Source of the DNA: Mycobacterium bourgelatii
GTDB taxonomy: Bacteria > Actinomycetota > Actinomycetes > Mycobacteriales > Mycobacteriaceae
Direction of reading: 5' to 3'
DNA length: 64,000 nucleotides
Assembly: GCF_010723575.1 (NCBI RefSeq)
Contig: NZ_BLKZ01000001.1
Location: forward strand, 1,116,001 to 1,180,000
The notes under the pieces were generated by a model, which was not told the origin of the DNA, did no database searches, and saw nothing but the letters and a program-made list of their open reading frames with translations. Within the stretch, counting starts at the first letter, position 1, and every line of letters begins with the position of its first letter. Position numbers and translations under genes: made by a program. This document shows, in pieces, positions 36,756-45,508 of this stretch.

Positions 36756-37769
36756 TCACCGCTGCAGCTGGCGTGCCACCTCGCCGTAGCGTTCGAACCG
36801 CTCCGGATCGCCGACGGCGTTGTACAGCGCGAGCCGCGTCGCGATGCCCTCGTATTTGTCGGTCAGGGCTTGAGCCAGCCCGTCCCACGTCGATTCGGTG
36901 GCGAGTGTGGCGATGTGCTCGTCGGTGATCTGGGCGGCCATACCCGCGAAGTCCCCGGCCTTCTGCTTCTCCCGAATCCGCGCGGTCGTTCCCTCGAAAC
37001 CGGCTTCGTCCCAGATGAAGGAATAGTTGGGCGTGCTCGAGTAGAAGGCCATGCTGGACCGGACAAGCTGGCGGTCTTTCTCGCGCTCCTCGTCGCTGTC
37101 CCCGACGATCGTCAAAACGGGCACGATGACCGCGATGTCCGATGGGGACCGTCCCGCCTTTTCGGCGCCGGCGGAGATGCTGGGCAGTACGTGGCGGGCC
37201 AGATAGCCGGGTTCGCCGAGCGGGTGGACGTGTACCCCGTCGGCGACCTCGCCAGCCATCCGCAGCATCCACGGATTCACCGCTGCCACATCGACTTTGG
37301 GGTCGGGCGCGTCGATCGGTCCCGCACTCCACTGGGGGGTGATGAAGTCCAGGTTGTAGAACTCGCCGTGGTAGTCCAACTTTCCCGTCCGAAACGCGGC
37401 AAAGCACGCCTTCACCGCGCGGACGTAGTCGCGCAGCCTCGGACCGGGCCGCTCGAATTCCACGCCGTAACGGCGCACCACGTGGGTGCGTACTTGCGTG
37501 CCCAGGCCGAGCCGGAACTTTCCGCCCGTCGCCTCCTGCAATTCCCACGCCGAGGCCGCGGTGACGAAGGGGCTGCGCGGAAATGCCACGGCGACCCCGG
37601 TGGACAACTCGAGCCCCGGCGCGGCCTGTGAGGCGACGGCGGCGTTGAGATAGGCGGTGCGCCCAGTCTCGGTGAACAGCATGCCGGAGAAGCCGGCGTC
37701 TTGAGTTTGACGGGCCAGCTCTCCGATCTGGCCCAGTGGCTGCGGAACCATCATCACGTCAATCTGCAC
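36756..37769 (-). CDS. LLM-class F420-dependent oxidoreductase (TIGR03617-type)
   Basis: A 337-aa luciferase-like monooxygenase-fold protein, in mycobacteria usually an F420H2-dependent reductase or dehydrogenase. Typical segments are FSGMLFTETGR, LELSTGVAVAFPRSPF, GKFRLGLGTQVR, and VAAVNPWMLRMAGEVADGVHVHP. The start is the GTG giving MQIDVMMVP. TACTGT 6 nt before it is a good -10 and there is no ribosome site, so the mRNA is probably leaderless. It is divergent from the cupin gene with only 76 bp between, sharing a candidate TetR operator. The substrate is unknown. Confidence 0.87.
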   Translation of the reverse strand: MQIDVMMVPQPLGQIGELARQTQDAGFSGMLFTETGRTAYLNAAVASQAAPGLELSTGVAVAFPRSPFVTAASAWELQEATGGKFRLGLGTQVRTHVVRRYGVEFERPGPRLRDYVRAVKACFAAFRTGKLDYHGEFYNLDFITPQWSAGPIDAPDPKVDVAAVNPWMLRMAGEVADGVHVHPLGEPGYLARHVLPSISAGAEKAGRSPSDIAVIVPVLTIVGDSDEEREKDRQLVRSSMAFYSSTPNYSFIWDEAGFEGTTARIREKQKAGDFAGMAAQITDEHIATLATESTWDGLAQALTDKYEGIATRLALYNAVGDPERFERYGEVARQLQR

Positions 37770-37775
37770 GCAGCA

Positions 37776-37781
37776 ACAGTA
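37776..37781 (-). promoter_or_regulatory. -10 box TACTGT of the LLM oxidoreductase gene
   Basis: Read on the reverse strand, TACTGT ends 6 nt before the GTG start codon, consistent with a leaderless mRNA. Confidence 0.5.
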
Positions 37782-37818
37782 CGCCCGCGGTTTGCGCCTC
37801 CCGGCCAGCACCGCCATT

Positions 37819-37833
37819 AGATATATGATGTCT
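37819..37833. promoter_or_regulatory. Candidate TetR operator in the LLM/cupin divergent promoter
   Basis: AGATATATGATGTCT is an imperfect 15-bp palindrome abutting the cupin -10 box. Its core ATATGATGT recurs in an imperfect palindrome (GAATATGATGTTC) upstream of the nearby tetR gene, so both may be bound by that regulator. Confidence 0.45.
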
Positions 37834-37838
37834 ATAAT
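37833..37838 (+). promoter_or_regulatory. Consensus -10 box TATAAT of the cupin gene
   Basis: A perfect TATAAT ends 7 nt before the GTG start, marking a strong leaderless promoter. Its first base is the last base of the candidate operator, so a bound repressor would block it. Confidence 0.6.
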
Positions 37839-37845
37839 CAATACT

Positions 37846-38373
37846 GTGACTGTCGATCATCAAACCGCCAGTGCGCTGTTGTCTCAGGTGGCTCGCTCCT
37901 CAGCTGGCCCGGCCCTGGACGTCTTCGGTGCAACCGTCGAATTCCTCAGCCGCACAGACGAATTCTGCGTTATGCGCGGCGTGGTGCCGCCCGGAGCCGT
38001 GGTACCGCTGCACCGGCACGCCGACGCTGAGGACTTCTTCATCCTCTCCGGGCAGCAACAGGTACTCGTTTCCGTCGGCAACCAACTGGCCTGGCGGGAT
38101 GCGTCGGCTGGCGATTACGTGCGCATACCCGGCAACGTCATGCACGCTCACCGCAACGTCACCGATGAACCGGCCGTCGACCTCATCATCACCACGTCGC
38201 GACTCGGCAGGTTCTTCGCCGAAATCGGCCGCCCGGTCACGAAGGATCTGCGGCCGCCGACAGCGGCAGAACTTGCGAAGTTCGTCGAGGCGTCGGCGCG
38301 GTACGGATATGTGTTGGCGACGCCGCAGGAAAACGCGGCGTACGGCATCGACATGCCTGTGTTTTCGGGTTAA
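37846..38373 (+). CDS. Cupin-domain protein
   Basis: A 175-aa single-domain cupin. The metal-binding motif 1 reads VPLHRHADAEDFFILSG (HxH...E) and motif 2 is near IPGNVMHAHRN (His). Small cupins can be dioxygenases, isomerases or ligand-binding proteins, and nothing pins the reaction. The GTG (MTVDHQTASALL) was chosen because of the TATAAT in front. ATG codons further upstream would lie inside the promoter. The gene converges on tetR and shares 4 bp of stop-codon sequence (TTAA) with it. It is probably co-regulated with the divergent LLM oxidoreductase. Confidence 0.82.
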   Translation: MTVDHQTASALLSQVARSSAGPALDVFGATVEFLSRTDEFCVMRGVVPPGAVVPLHRHADAEDFFILSGQQQVLVSVGNQLAWRDASAGDYVRIPGNVMHAHRNVTDEPAVDLIITTSRLGRFFAEIGRPVTKDLRPPTAAELAKFVEASARYGYVLATPQENAAYGIDMPVFSG

Positions 38374-39023
38374 CTGACCTGGGGCCGAATCAACGCCGCG
38401 GAGGTTTGCGCCAGCAGCCACCGCTCGGCGTCGTCCCAGGACCAGCCACGCTCGGCGACAAGTCGGTGCCACGCCTCGTGCCCGAAGTAGAACCACAGGA
38501 TGTCCGTCGCTTTGGCCTCGGTCACGCCGCGGGGTAGCGCCTTGAGTGTGCGCAGCTTCCGTGCGATCTGACCCAACGCCTGCCGATACCCCACGTCGGA
38601 CTCCTGAAGGATGTCCGTTGCCGTAGCGTCTACTGCGGCAGCGTATTTCATCACTTCGATGATGTCGTGATAGCGCTCGTTGTCCACCCGAGTACCGTGC
38701 GCGGCGATCTTGAGGACGTCGGTGGCGGACTTGGCCTTGCGCACCGCGGCGAGCGTTTCGGCGACGATGGGATCCTGCATCGCTTCTTCGATGAGCGTCG
38801 CCAGAATGGCCGCCTTGCCGCCGGCGCTGGCGTAGACCGTGGGCAATGCCAGCGCTGCTTCGCTTGCGATGTCGGCGACGGTCACCTTGCCGTAGCCGCG
38901 CTCGAGGAACAACCGCATCGCGGTGTCGAGGATGTTTCTGCGGGTCTCCCGCGCCCCTTTGGTCCGCAACTCCGACCGGTAGGTGCGGGCGGACTTCACC
39001 GGCTTGGACTTGGCTGCCGGCAT
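38370..39023 (-). CDS. TetR-family transcriptional regulator
   Basis: A 217-aa TetR protein. The HTH region reads ILDTAMRLFLERGYGKVTVA, then IASEAALALPTVYASAGGKA, with YASAGGK where YxHFxSK is usual. The C-terminal helical ligand domain is Trp-rich near the end (WHRLVAERGWSWDDAERWLL), suggesting an aromatic or hydrophobic ligand. A GAAGGAAG site precedes the ATG. A sequence sharing ATATGATGT with the LLM/cupin promoter lies ~50 bp upstream of the start, which suggests it represses itself and that pair. Confidence 0.9.
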   Translation of the reverse strand: MPAAKSKPVKSARTYRSELRTKGARETRRNILDTAMRLFLERGYGKVTVADIASEAALALPTVYASAGGKAAILATLIEEAMQDPIVAETLAAVRKAKSATDVLKIAAHGTRVDNERYHDIIEVMKYAAAVDATATDILQESDVGYRQALGQIARKLRTLKALPRGVTEAKATDILWFYFGHEAWHRLVAERGWSWDDAERWLLAQTSAALIRPQVS

Positions 39024-39071
39024 CGGCTTCCTTCAGGACGGGGGACTCGACGGGTAGAGGATATCTGTAAT

Positions 39072-39084
39072 GAATATGATGTTC
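39072..39084. promoter_or_regulatory. Candidate TetR autoregulatory operator
   Basis: GAATATGATGTTC is an imperfect 13-bp palindrome (GAAyATnATrTTC) located 49-61 bp upstream of the tetR start, overlapping the stop of the preceding regulator gene. It shares ATATGATGT with the site in the LLM/cupin promoter. Confidence 0.4.
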
Positions 39085-40108
39085 AGCTGCGGGACGCGGT
39101 GCGGAATCTCTCCCGGTAGGCCTTTGGCGAGACGCCGAGGTGGTCGACGAACACCCGCCGCAGGCTCTCGGGGCTGCCGAACCCCGCCAACCGTGCGGTG
39201 TCGGCAACGGTGCGGCCGGCGTCGAGTGCTGCGCGGGCGGCATCGATGCGCACCAACTCCACATAACGGGCCGGCGTGGTGCCGAGCTCGGACTGGAAGA
39301 GCCGCGTCAACTGCCGGGTGCTCAAAGACGCCCGCGCCGCAAGCGAATTCACGGTGTGGTTGGCAGCGGGGTCGGCCGAGATAGCATCGGTGACCTTGCG
39401 CAGCGGAGACTCCGGCGGCGGGTCGGCCTCGACAAGCACCGAGAATTGCGACTGCCCGCCCGCCCGTTTGAGGTAGACGACCAACCAGCGGGCCACGGCA
39501 CGCACCAGGTCGGTGCCGTGATCCGCTTCGACCAGCGACAGCGCCAGGTCGATGCCGGCCGATATCCCGGCTGAGGTGAAGATGTCACCGTCGCGGACGA
39601 AAATCGCGTCCGGCTCGACGGTGATCTCAGGGAAAGCCCGAGCGAACAGCCGAACGTCATGCCAGTGCGTGGTCGCGCGTCGGCCGTCGAGCAGACCGGC
39701 CTGCGCAAGAACGAACGAACCGGTGCAGATCGACGCCAGCCGCTTGGTCCGGCCCGCGATCGATCTGACCGCCTCGACCAGGGCAGGGTCGATGGGCCGC
39801 CGGGGCAGGTGGTCGCTGCCGGCGACCATGACGGTGTCGGCCGCTTCGATCGAGGAAATGGCGTCGGTCACGCCCAGCCGGGTGCCGATCGAAGTGACGA
39901 CGTCGCCGCCGTTGACCGACGCGATCTTCAACCGGTAATTGGCGCCGAACCTGTTGGCCTCGGCAAAGACCTCGCCCGCGCCCGCGACGTCCAGCATCGT
40001 CACGTCGTCGAACACGACGATGACCACCACCCGGGGAGCTCCACTGTCGTGGGTTGCAGGCCGCACCTGTCCATTCTGCTGGCTGGTGTCGCTTTTTGTG
40101 GGAATCAC
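39083..40108 (-). CDS. GlxA-family transcriptional regulator (DJ-1/PfpI domain plus AraC HTH)
   Basis: A 341-aa regulator. The N-terminal DJ-1/PfpI-like domain (about 25-195) contains VVVIVVFDDVTMLDVAGAGEVF and the nucleophile-elbow segment LASICTGSFVLAQAGLL. The C-terminal AraC domain (about 225-335) has two HTH motifs (VNSLAARASLSTRQLTRLF; VADTARLAGFGSPESLRRVF). It is divergent from the HD-hydrolase/nitroreductase operon with ~68 bp between and so is its likely controller. The start GTG (MIPTKSDTSQQ) is uncertain, and a GTG 42 nt downstream would give MRPATHDSG. Confidence 0.88.
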   Translation of the reverse strand: MIPTKSDTSQQNGQVRPATHDSGAPRVVVIVVFDDVTMLDVAGAGEVFAEANRFGANYRLKIASVNGGDVVTSIGTRLGVTDAISSIEAADTVMVAGSDHLPRRPIDPALVEAVRSIAGRTKRLASICTGSFVLAQAGLLDGRRATTHWHDVRLFARAFPEITVEPDAIFVRDGDIFTSAGISAGIDLALSLVEADHGTDLVRAVARWLVVYLKRAGGQSQFSVLVEADPPPESPLRKVTDAISADPAANHTVNSLAARASLSTRQLTRLFQSELGTTPARYVELVRIDAARAALDAGRTVADTARLAGFGSPESLRRVFVDHLGVSPKAYRERFRTASRS

Positions 40109-40176
40109 GGCGCAAACGCCACGGCCCGGTGTGGGTGCATCCGCTCACACTGATCACACCAACCAAGGAGGAAACC

Positions 40177-40827
40177 ATGACCACTCACTCCATCGAAGCC
40201 GTAGCCGGCATCATCATCCCGGACACACCGCTGGTACGCGAAGTCACCGAATACATCCGCGACGTCGAAGACGATCTGCTTTTCGACCATTCCCGACGGG
40301 TGTTCCTGTTCGGTGCGCTGCACGGTCGCCGGCTGGGTCTGCAGCCGGACCTGGAGATGCTGTACGTCGGTGCGATGTTTCACGACATTGGGCTGACGCC
40401 GCGCTACCGGGAGTCCATGTTGCGCTTTGAGGTCGACGGCGCCAACGCGGCGCGCGACTTCCTGCTTGAGCGTGGTTACGACCGGGCCGACGCCGAGAAG
40501 GTGTGGCTGGGCATCGCCCTGCACACGACGCCGGGCGTGCCGGAATTCCTGGACCCCGAAATCGCTTTGGTCACAGCCGGTGTCGAGACTGATGTGCTCG
40601 GCATGGGCCGCGAGGACCTGGTACCCGAGGCATTGGATGCGGTGACGGCGGCACACCCGCGACCAGACTTCAAGAATCGCATCATCGCGGCCTTCAACGA
40701 GGGCATGAAGCACCGCCCGGAGAGCACCTTCGGCACCATGAACGACGACGTGCTCGCGCACTTCGACCCGAACTTCAAGCGGGCGAACTTCGTGGACATC
40801 ATCCGCAACAACAGCTGGCCCGAGTAG
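40177..40827 (+). CDS. HD-domain hydrolase (cyanamide-hydratase-like subfamily)
   Basis: A 216-aa HD-domain protein. Metal-binding residues are visible as H in LLFDHSRRVFLFG, the HD pair in VGAMFHDIGLTPRY, and a later IALHTTPG. The pattern RFEVDGANAARDFLLERGY is typical of the subfamily that includes cyanamide hydratase and related nitrile/urea-forming enzymes, so a C-N hydrolysis or hydration is plausible. The true substrate is unknown. The ATG is preceded by AAGGAGGAAA. The nitroreductase gene follows after 15 bp in one operon. Confidence 0.78.
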   Translation: MTTHSIEAVAGIIIPDTPLVREVTEYIRDVEDDLLFDHSRRVFLFGALHGRRLGLQPDLEMLYVGAMFHDIGLTPRYRESMLRFEVDGANAARDFLLERGYDRADAEKVWLGIALHTTPGVPEFLDPEIALVTAGVETDVLGMGREDLVPEALDAVTAAHPRPDFKNRIIAAFNEGMKHRPESTFGTMNDDVLAHFDPNFKRANFVDIIRNNSWPE

Positions 40828-40842
40828 TGGAAGGAGTGACCG

Positions 40843-41547
40843 ATGGACATTTACGAGGCGCTGTACACCACCAGAATGATGCGGCGGTTGCGGTCGGACC
40901 CGATCCCGCTGGACACCCAAGCGCGGATCCTCGATGCGGCCGTTCGTGCGCCGAACGGCGGAAACACCCAACGCTGGCACTTCCTTGCGGTGGACGACCC
41001 GAAGCTGAAAGGCCAATTCGCTCAACTGTTTCGGCAGGCCCGCGCTTTGGAATACGAGAAGTTCAGCTCGGGGACGGGACCGATGGCCGCGGCGGCACCC
41101 GGCGTGGATCCAACCGCGCACGCCGAGAATATGCGCCGGATCAAGGGTTCGGGCAATTACCTTGCCGACCACTTTGAAGAGATTCCGTTGTTGCTCTTCG
41201 TCTTCGCTATCGACGATCTTGGTGGCGCCAACATCTATCCGGCGATCTGGAGCGCGCTGCTCGCTGCGCGTGCCGAGGGAGTCGGCGGTGTCATGACCAT
41301 GGTGCTCCGCAACTGTGAAGACAAGGTGAACGAGTTGCTGGGCGTGCCGGTCGAGGAGGGCTGGCGGATGTCGGCCATGCTGGCCCTGGGTTACCCGCGG
41401 GGCCGCTGGGGTGTTGCCGCCAACCGGCTTCCGGTGCAGGAGGTATCGTCCCGCAATCACTGGGATGCACCGTTCGGTGTCGAGGTACCGCAGCCGTTGT
41501 GGCCGCCTCAGGATGGAACCGAAACGGTCCTGACGGCCGTCGGATAG
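40843..41547 (+). CDS. Nitroreductase-family FMN oxidoreductase
   Basis: A 234-aa nitroreductase. The N-terminal FMN-phosphate contact is TTRMMRRLRSDPI, followed by LDAAVRAPNGGNTQRWHFLAV. The C-terminal part has VGGVMTMVLRN and MLALGYPRGRWG, as usual for the fold. These flavoenzymes use NAD(P)H (or F420H2 in some cases) to reduce nitro groups, quinones or enones. A GGAAGGAG site lies just upstream of the ATG and it is cotranscribed with the HD hydrolase. With the mutase-like and UbiD genes further right it suggests nitroaromatic turnover, which is inference from neighbourhood. Confidence 0.88.
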   Translation: MDIYEALYTTRMMRRLRSDPIPLDTQARILDAAVRAPNGGNTQRWHFLAVDDPKLKGQFAQLFRQARALEYEKFSSGTGPMAAAAPGVDPTAHAENMRRIKGSGNYLADHFEEIPLLLFVFAIDDLGGANIYPAIWSALLAARAEGVGGVMTMVLRNCEDKVNELLGVPVEEGWRMSAMLALGYPRGRWGVAANRLPVQEVSSRNHWDAPFGVEVPQPLWPPQDGTETVLTAVG

Positions 41548-41591
41548 TCTTTCGCGCCGAGCTTTTCGGGTCGGCCACGTCACGGGCGAGG

Positions 41592-43037
41592 TCATCGTGC
41601 TGCAGCGGCGCCGGCCGCGTGGAAGATCGACTTGGTCGTGTGATAGGCGGCCAAACCCTCAGGGCCGAGCTCACGGCCGAAGCCGCTCGCTTTGATGCCG
41701 CCAAAGGGGGAACCCAAGTCGGGCTGATACATGTTGATGCCGATGGTTCCCGTGTGCACGGCACGGGCCACCTGGGTGGCCCGTGCCTCGTCGGACGACC
41801 ACACACTGCCCGCAAGGCCGAACTCCGAATCGTTGGCTAGTTCGATCGCTTCGCGGTCCGACTCGTAGGGGATCACCGTCAGCACCGGTCCGAAGATCTC
41901 GTCGCGGGCTATTCGCGCCGAATTGGGCACGTCGGCAAACACTGTCGGCGCCACATACCAGCCACGGCGGCAATCTGCCGGTACGCCGCCTCCGGTAACG
42001 ATTCGGGCGCCTTCCGCCTTGCCGATCTCGATGTAGTTCAATACCCGTTCCCGCTGACGCGAACTGACCAGCGGGCCGATGTCGACGTTCTCGTCGAGCG
42101 GATTTCCGACGACCAGACCGTCGGCCATCTCAGCCAGCGCGTCAACGAATTCCCCGCAGCGACCGCGCGGCGCGAGGATCCGCGTACCGGCATAACACAA
42201 TTGGCCGTTGTTACCGAAGGACACCGACCGCAGCCCTTGAATTGTGGTTTCCAGTTCGGCGTCGTCAAGGATGATGGCGGCCGATTTCCCGCCCAACTCC
42301 AGGGTTATCGGACGGACAAGTTGCCCGCAGGTCTGCCCGATGAGCCGTCCCGTGTCCGTCGATCCGGTGAAAGCCACTTTGTCGATATCGCGGTGACCTA
42401 CCAAGTACGCGCCGGTCTCGCGCCCACCCGGAATTACGTTGAGGACGCCGGGCGGTAGCCCCGCTTCTTCGGCTGCCTCTGCGATCGCCAGCGCGTCCAG
42501 CGCCGTCTCGGGCGCCGGTTTCAAGACCACGGTGCAGCCTGCTGCCAGTGCTGGGGCCAGCTTCATCGTGGCCAGGAGTTGAGGCACATTCCACGGCACG
42601 ATGGCACCCACCACGCCGATCGGCTCGTGGCGCACCAAGGTGTGCCCGACCAGACTCGGCCTGAATTCCTCGATGTCAAACGTGTCTATCAGTCCTGCGT
42701 AGTAGCGGAATATCACCGCCGGCAGGAAGCCATTGGCTTGCCGCGAGTACGTGATGGGGGCGCCCGTCTCCTGGCTGCACAGCTCACTCGTACGGAGCGC
42801 AAGTGCCTCGAGTGCGTCGGCCAGCGTAAACAGGGCTTTGGCGCGATCGGTGGGTGGAGTCGACCGCCAGTCGGGGAGTGCGCGCCGGGCCGCCGCCACG
42901 GCGTCGTCGATATCGGCGCGGGTAGCGCTCGCTCCTAGTCCCAGGACCTTTTCCGTTGCCGCTTCTATCACCGGCTCGACATTGTCGGCGTCGCGGAATT
43001 TCCCGTCGGCAAACAACTTTCCCTCAACTACATCCAC
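41592..43037 (-). CDS. Aldehyde dehydrogenase family protein
   Basis: A 481-aa NAD(P)-dependent aldehyde dehydrogenase. Key motifs are VVGAIVPWNVPQLL, VLKPAPETALDAL, FTGSTDTGR (Rossmann), ELGGKSAAII (general-base Glu), and NNGQLCYAGTRI (catalytic Cys). Later comes EIFGPVLTVI and a C-terminal GSPFGGIKASGFGRELG. The GTG of MDVVEGKLFADG was chosen because AAAGGA lies 5 nt upstream and the length fits the family. A GTG 21 nt earlier is an alternative. It diverges from the AraC gene and lies tail to tail with the nitroreductase. Confidence 0.92.
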   Translation of the reverse strand: MDVVEGKLFADGKFRDADNVEPVIEAATEKVLGLGASATRADIDDAVAAARRALPDWRSTPPTDRAKALFTLADALEALALRTSELCSQETGAPITYSRQANGFLPAVIFRYYAGLIDTFDIEEFRPSLVGHTLVRHEPIGVVGAIVPWNVPQLLATMKLAPALAAGCTVVLKPAPETALDALAIAEAAEEAGLPPGVLNVIPGGRETGAYLVGHRDIDKVAFTGSTDTGRLIGQTCGQLVRPITLELGGKSAAIILDDAELETTIQGLRSVSFGNNGQLCYAGTRILAPRGRCGEFVDALAEMADGLVVGNPLDENVDIGPLVSSRQRERVLNYIEIGKAEGARIVTGGGVPADCRRGWYVAPTVFADVPNSARIARDEIFGPVLTVIPYESDREAIELANDSEFGLAGSVWSSDEARATQVARAVHTGTIGINMYQPDLGSPFGGIKASGFGRELGPEGLAAYHTTKSIFHAAGAAAAR

Positions 43038-43207
43038 TGCAATCCTTTCGTCGGTCACCCTTCTACCGCAGATGCGCCAGCCAACGCGTGTCTGTGTCGT
43101 GTGCCCTGTACACGCAGTGCGCATCAAATTGACGTGTCGCTATTTGAACGAAATCTGTCTCAATACCCGGACCTTGGCGGATCGTCTCCTACCCCAGACT
43201 GGCACTT

Positions 43208-44173
43208 GTGATTTCGCGATCATTCACCGAATCCTCGTGCACGCATACGGCAGCCAGCGCACCGGAAAACATCGCGGGTGCGGTGGGGTTCGCGCCACAC
43301 AGGCGCATCACGTCAGCCAGCCACGGTGTGTCGGCAGCGATCTGGCGCTTTCGCGGCGAGCGGGTCTACGAATTGCGGGGGCCGGCTCGGGAAGGCATAG
43401 ACCTGGTCTCCCTTGCGCTCAGCGGCAAACATCACCACACCTACTTCGGGAACGGCCGGAAGAAATGGAGCCGCCCGCATCCGGCCTTCCACATGAATCT
43501 GGTTGCGGCCGGCGAGCATCCCCGAGGGATATTCAGGTCAGAGCGGCCATTCAGTTACCTACACGTGTATCTACCGCACAGGCTGGTCGAACGTGTCGCC
43601 GCGCAGAGCGGTGTTATGAAGGCGGCCGGCTCCGTAACGCTTACCGACCCGATGTGCTCGCGTGATCCGTTCGTGGAGAACATCGCCCGTCAGATCGTTC
43701 GCGAAATGAGCTACCCGGACGCGTATTCGGCTATGACGATCGATTTGCTCGCTCAGCATCTGGTCGTCCGCCTTATCCGGGAGCATTCCAGTCTTTCCGG
43801 TTCCATTACCCGAACGGAGAGAAGTGTTGCCGGGTACCGTGATTGGCGCCTGAAGCGGCTGGTCGAGTATCTCGAAGCCCACGTGTCCGATGATGTCGGC
43901 CTAAACGACCTGGCCGAACTGGTGGGACTGTCAGCGGCACGCGTGGCAACACTGTTCCGTGAAGGAACAGGAGAGCCACCCCATCGGTGGTTGATGAACC
44001 GCCGTGTCACCAAGGCGTGTGAGCTGCTGGGCAACCCCTCCTTGAGTATCGGCGAGATCGCGCAGCAATGCGGATTCGCCAGTCCACAACATCTGGCGAC
44101 TGTGATGCGCCGGCTGCTCGCCACCACACCCACCGAATTTCGTGCCGGCAAGCTTGGAGCTGACATTGTCTGA
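43208..44173 (+). CDS. AraC-family transcriptional regulator
   Basis: A 321-aa regulator with an N-terminal sensor domain (about 1-205, no family recognised) and a C-terminal AraC DNA-binding domain (about 215-318). Its two HTH units are LNDLAELVGLSAARVATLF and IGEIAQQCGFASPQHLATVM. It is divergent from the aldehyde dehydrogenase (170 bp between) and leads directly, with overlap, into the FAD-monooxygenase gene. It is therefore a likely activator of both directions. The start is GTG (MISRSFTESS), and the N-terminus is not strongly supported by a ribosome site. Confidence 0.87.
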   Translation: MISRSFTESSCTHTAASAPENIAGAVGFAPHRRITSASHGVSAAIWRFRGERVYELRGPAREGIDLVSLALSGKHHHTYFGNGRKKWSRPHPAFHMNLVAAGEHPRGIFRSERPFSYLHVYLPHRLVERVAAQSGVMKAAGSVTLTDPMCSRDPFVENIARQIVREMSYPDAYSAMTIDLLAQHLVVRLIREHSSLSGSITRTERSVAGYRDWRLKRLVEYLEAHVSDDVGLNDLAELVGLSAARVATLFREGTGEPPHRWLMNRRVTKACELLGNPSLSIGEIAQQCGFASPQHLATVMRRLLATTPTEFRAGKLGADIV

Positions 44174-45497
44174 ATCGAAAGGTAATGCCGTAGTCCTGGG
44201 GGCCGGTATCGCCGGACTGCTGGCAGCGCGGGTGCTTGCCGATTTCTACGGTGATGTGACCGTCGTCGAACGTGATTCATTGCCCAACGGACCGCGCAAC
44301 CGTCGGGGAGTGCCCCAGGGCGGGTTGCCCCACATCCCGACGGCACGCGCCACACAAAGCATGGAAAAGCTGTTCCCTGGCTTCCTTGCCGACCTTGTCG
44401 CCGGCGGTGCGCGGGTGTGGGACGACGGTGATCTGTCGCGACTCTGCATGAACTTCGGCGGGCACCAACTGTTGCGGTCCGGCAACATTCCCGACCCCGG
44501 TTCGATCGTCGTCCACTACGCGCATCGGCCATTTCTCGAATGGCGGCTGCGTCGACGCGTTTTGGACATCCCTAACGTGACGTTTGCCGAGGCCCACGAC
44601 GCGGTGCGGCTGACTTCGAACGGGCAGCTCGGCCGGGTGACCGGCGTGGTGTTGGCCCGGCGCGACTCCGGTGCCCAACGAACTCTTTTGGCGGACCTGG
44701 TGGTGGATGCCACCGGCCGCGGCTCCCGGACGCCGGTTCTGCTGGAGCAATTGGGCTATCCTCGTCCGCCGGAAAGTGAGCTGAAGGTGCATGTCACCTA
44801 CTCCGGTCTGCCGGTCTACGTTGCGCCGGGCGGGTTGCGGGAGAACATCACCCTCACTGCGGCCGAGCCAAAGCGCCCACTGGCTTTCGCCATGTTCGCC
44901 GGCGAGAACGACAACTACATGCTGGCGGTGCAGACACTGGCTGGGCGCCCGGCGCCGACCGACCGCGCCTCGTTGTTCGACTGCCTGACCGATGTCGCAC
45001 CACCACATGTGCTAGCGGCCGCGCGGTCCGCGGAACCACTCGCCGACCTCATGCAGTACAAATTCCGGGCCAACCGTTGGCGACACTACGACAGGCTGAC
45101 CCACCGGCCGGATGGCCTGATCGTAATGGGCGACGCCATGTGCACCTTCAACCCGCTCTACGGCCAGGGCATGACGATCGCCGCCGTCGAGGCCTTGATC
45201 CTGCGCGATTGTCTGCGCCACGGCGACGAAGATCTGCCGCGGCGCTTCTTTCGCCGCGCGGCGAAAGAAGCGGGCGTGGCTTGGCGGATGGCGGTGAGTT
45301 CTGACCTCGCGCTGCCGCAGATAGCGGGGAAGCGAACCGCGTCGGTGCGGATCCGAAACGCGGTTGTTGACCGCATGGTCACGGCGGCAGAAACCGATCC
45401 GCTGGTGGTACAGCGATTCCTGCACCTGATGAACATGGTCGGCCGCCGCGGACCGCTCACCACCGCATCGACATTGTTGCGCACCGTATTTCGATGA
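44166..45497 (+). CDS. FAD-dependent oxidoreductase / aromatic-hydroxylase-like monooxygenase
   Basis: A 443-aa flavoprotein. The N-terminal dinucleotide fold is VVLGAGIAGLLAARVL with VVERDSLP closing the ribose site. A DATGRGSRTP segment and the second FAD motif GDAMCTFNPLYGQGMT (about 325) are typical of group A hydroxylases and tryptophan-halogenase-like enzymes. No halogenase WxWxIP motif is seen. The TTG start has GGAG 6 nt upstream and overlaps the araC stop by 8 nt. A GTG 24 nt earlier is possible. It is followed 11 bp later by the methyltransferase gene. The substrate is unknown. Confidence 0.82.
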   Translation: MSESKGNAVVLGAGIAGLLAARVLADFYGDVTVVERDSLPNGPRNRRGVPQGGLPHIPTARATQSMEKLFPGFLADLVAGGARVWDDGDLSRLCMNFGGHQLLRSGNIPDPGSIVVHYAHRPFLEWRLRRRVLDIPNVTFAEAHDAVRLTSNGQLGRVTGVVLARRDSGAQRTLLADLVVDATGRGSRTPVLLEQLGYPRPPESELKVHVTYSGLPVYVAPGGLRENITLTAAEPKRPLAFAMFAGENDNYMLAVQTLAGRPAPTDRASLFDCLTDVAPPHVLAAARSAEPLADLMQYKFRANRWRHYDRLTHRPDGLIVMGDAMCTFNPLYGQGMTIAAVEALILRDCLRHGDEDLPRRFFRRAAKEAGVAWRMAVSSDLALPQIAGKRTASVRIRNAVVDRMVTAAETDPLVVQRFLHLMNMVGRRGPLTTASTLLRTVFR

Positions 45498-45508
45498 GAA
45501 GGGATAAC

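Noticed and set aside
44142..44165. GTG start for the FAD monooxygenase 8 codons upstream
   Set aside because: No ribosome site and deeper overlap with the araC gene; the TTG at 44166 has GGAG at the right distance, though the GTG cannot be fully excluded.
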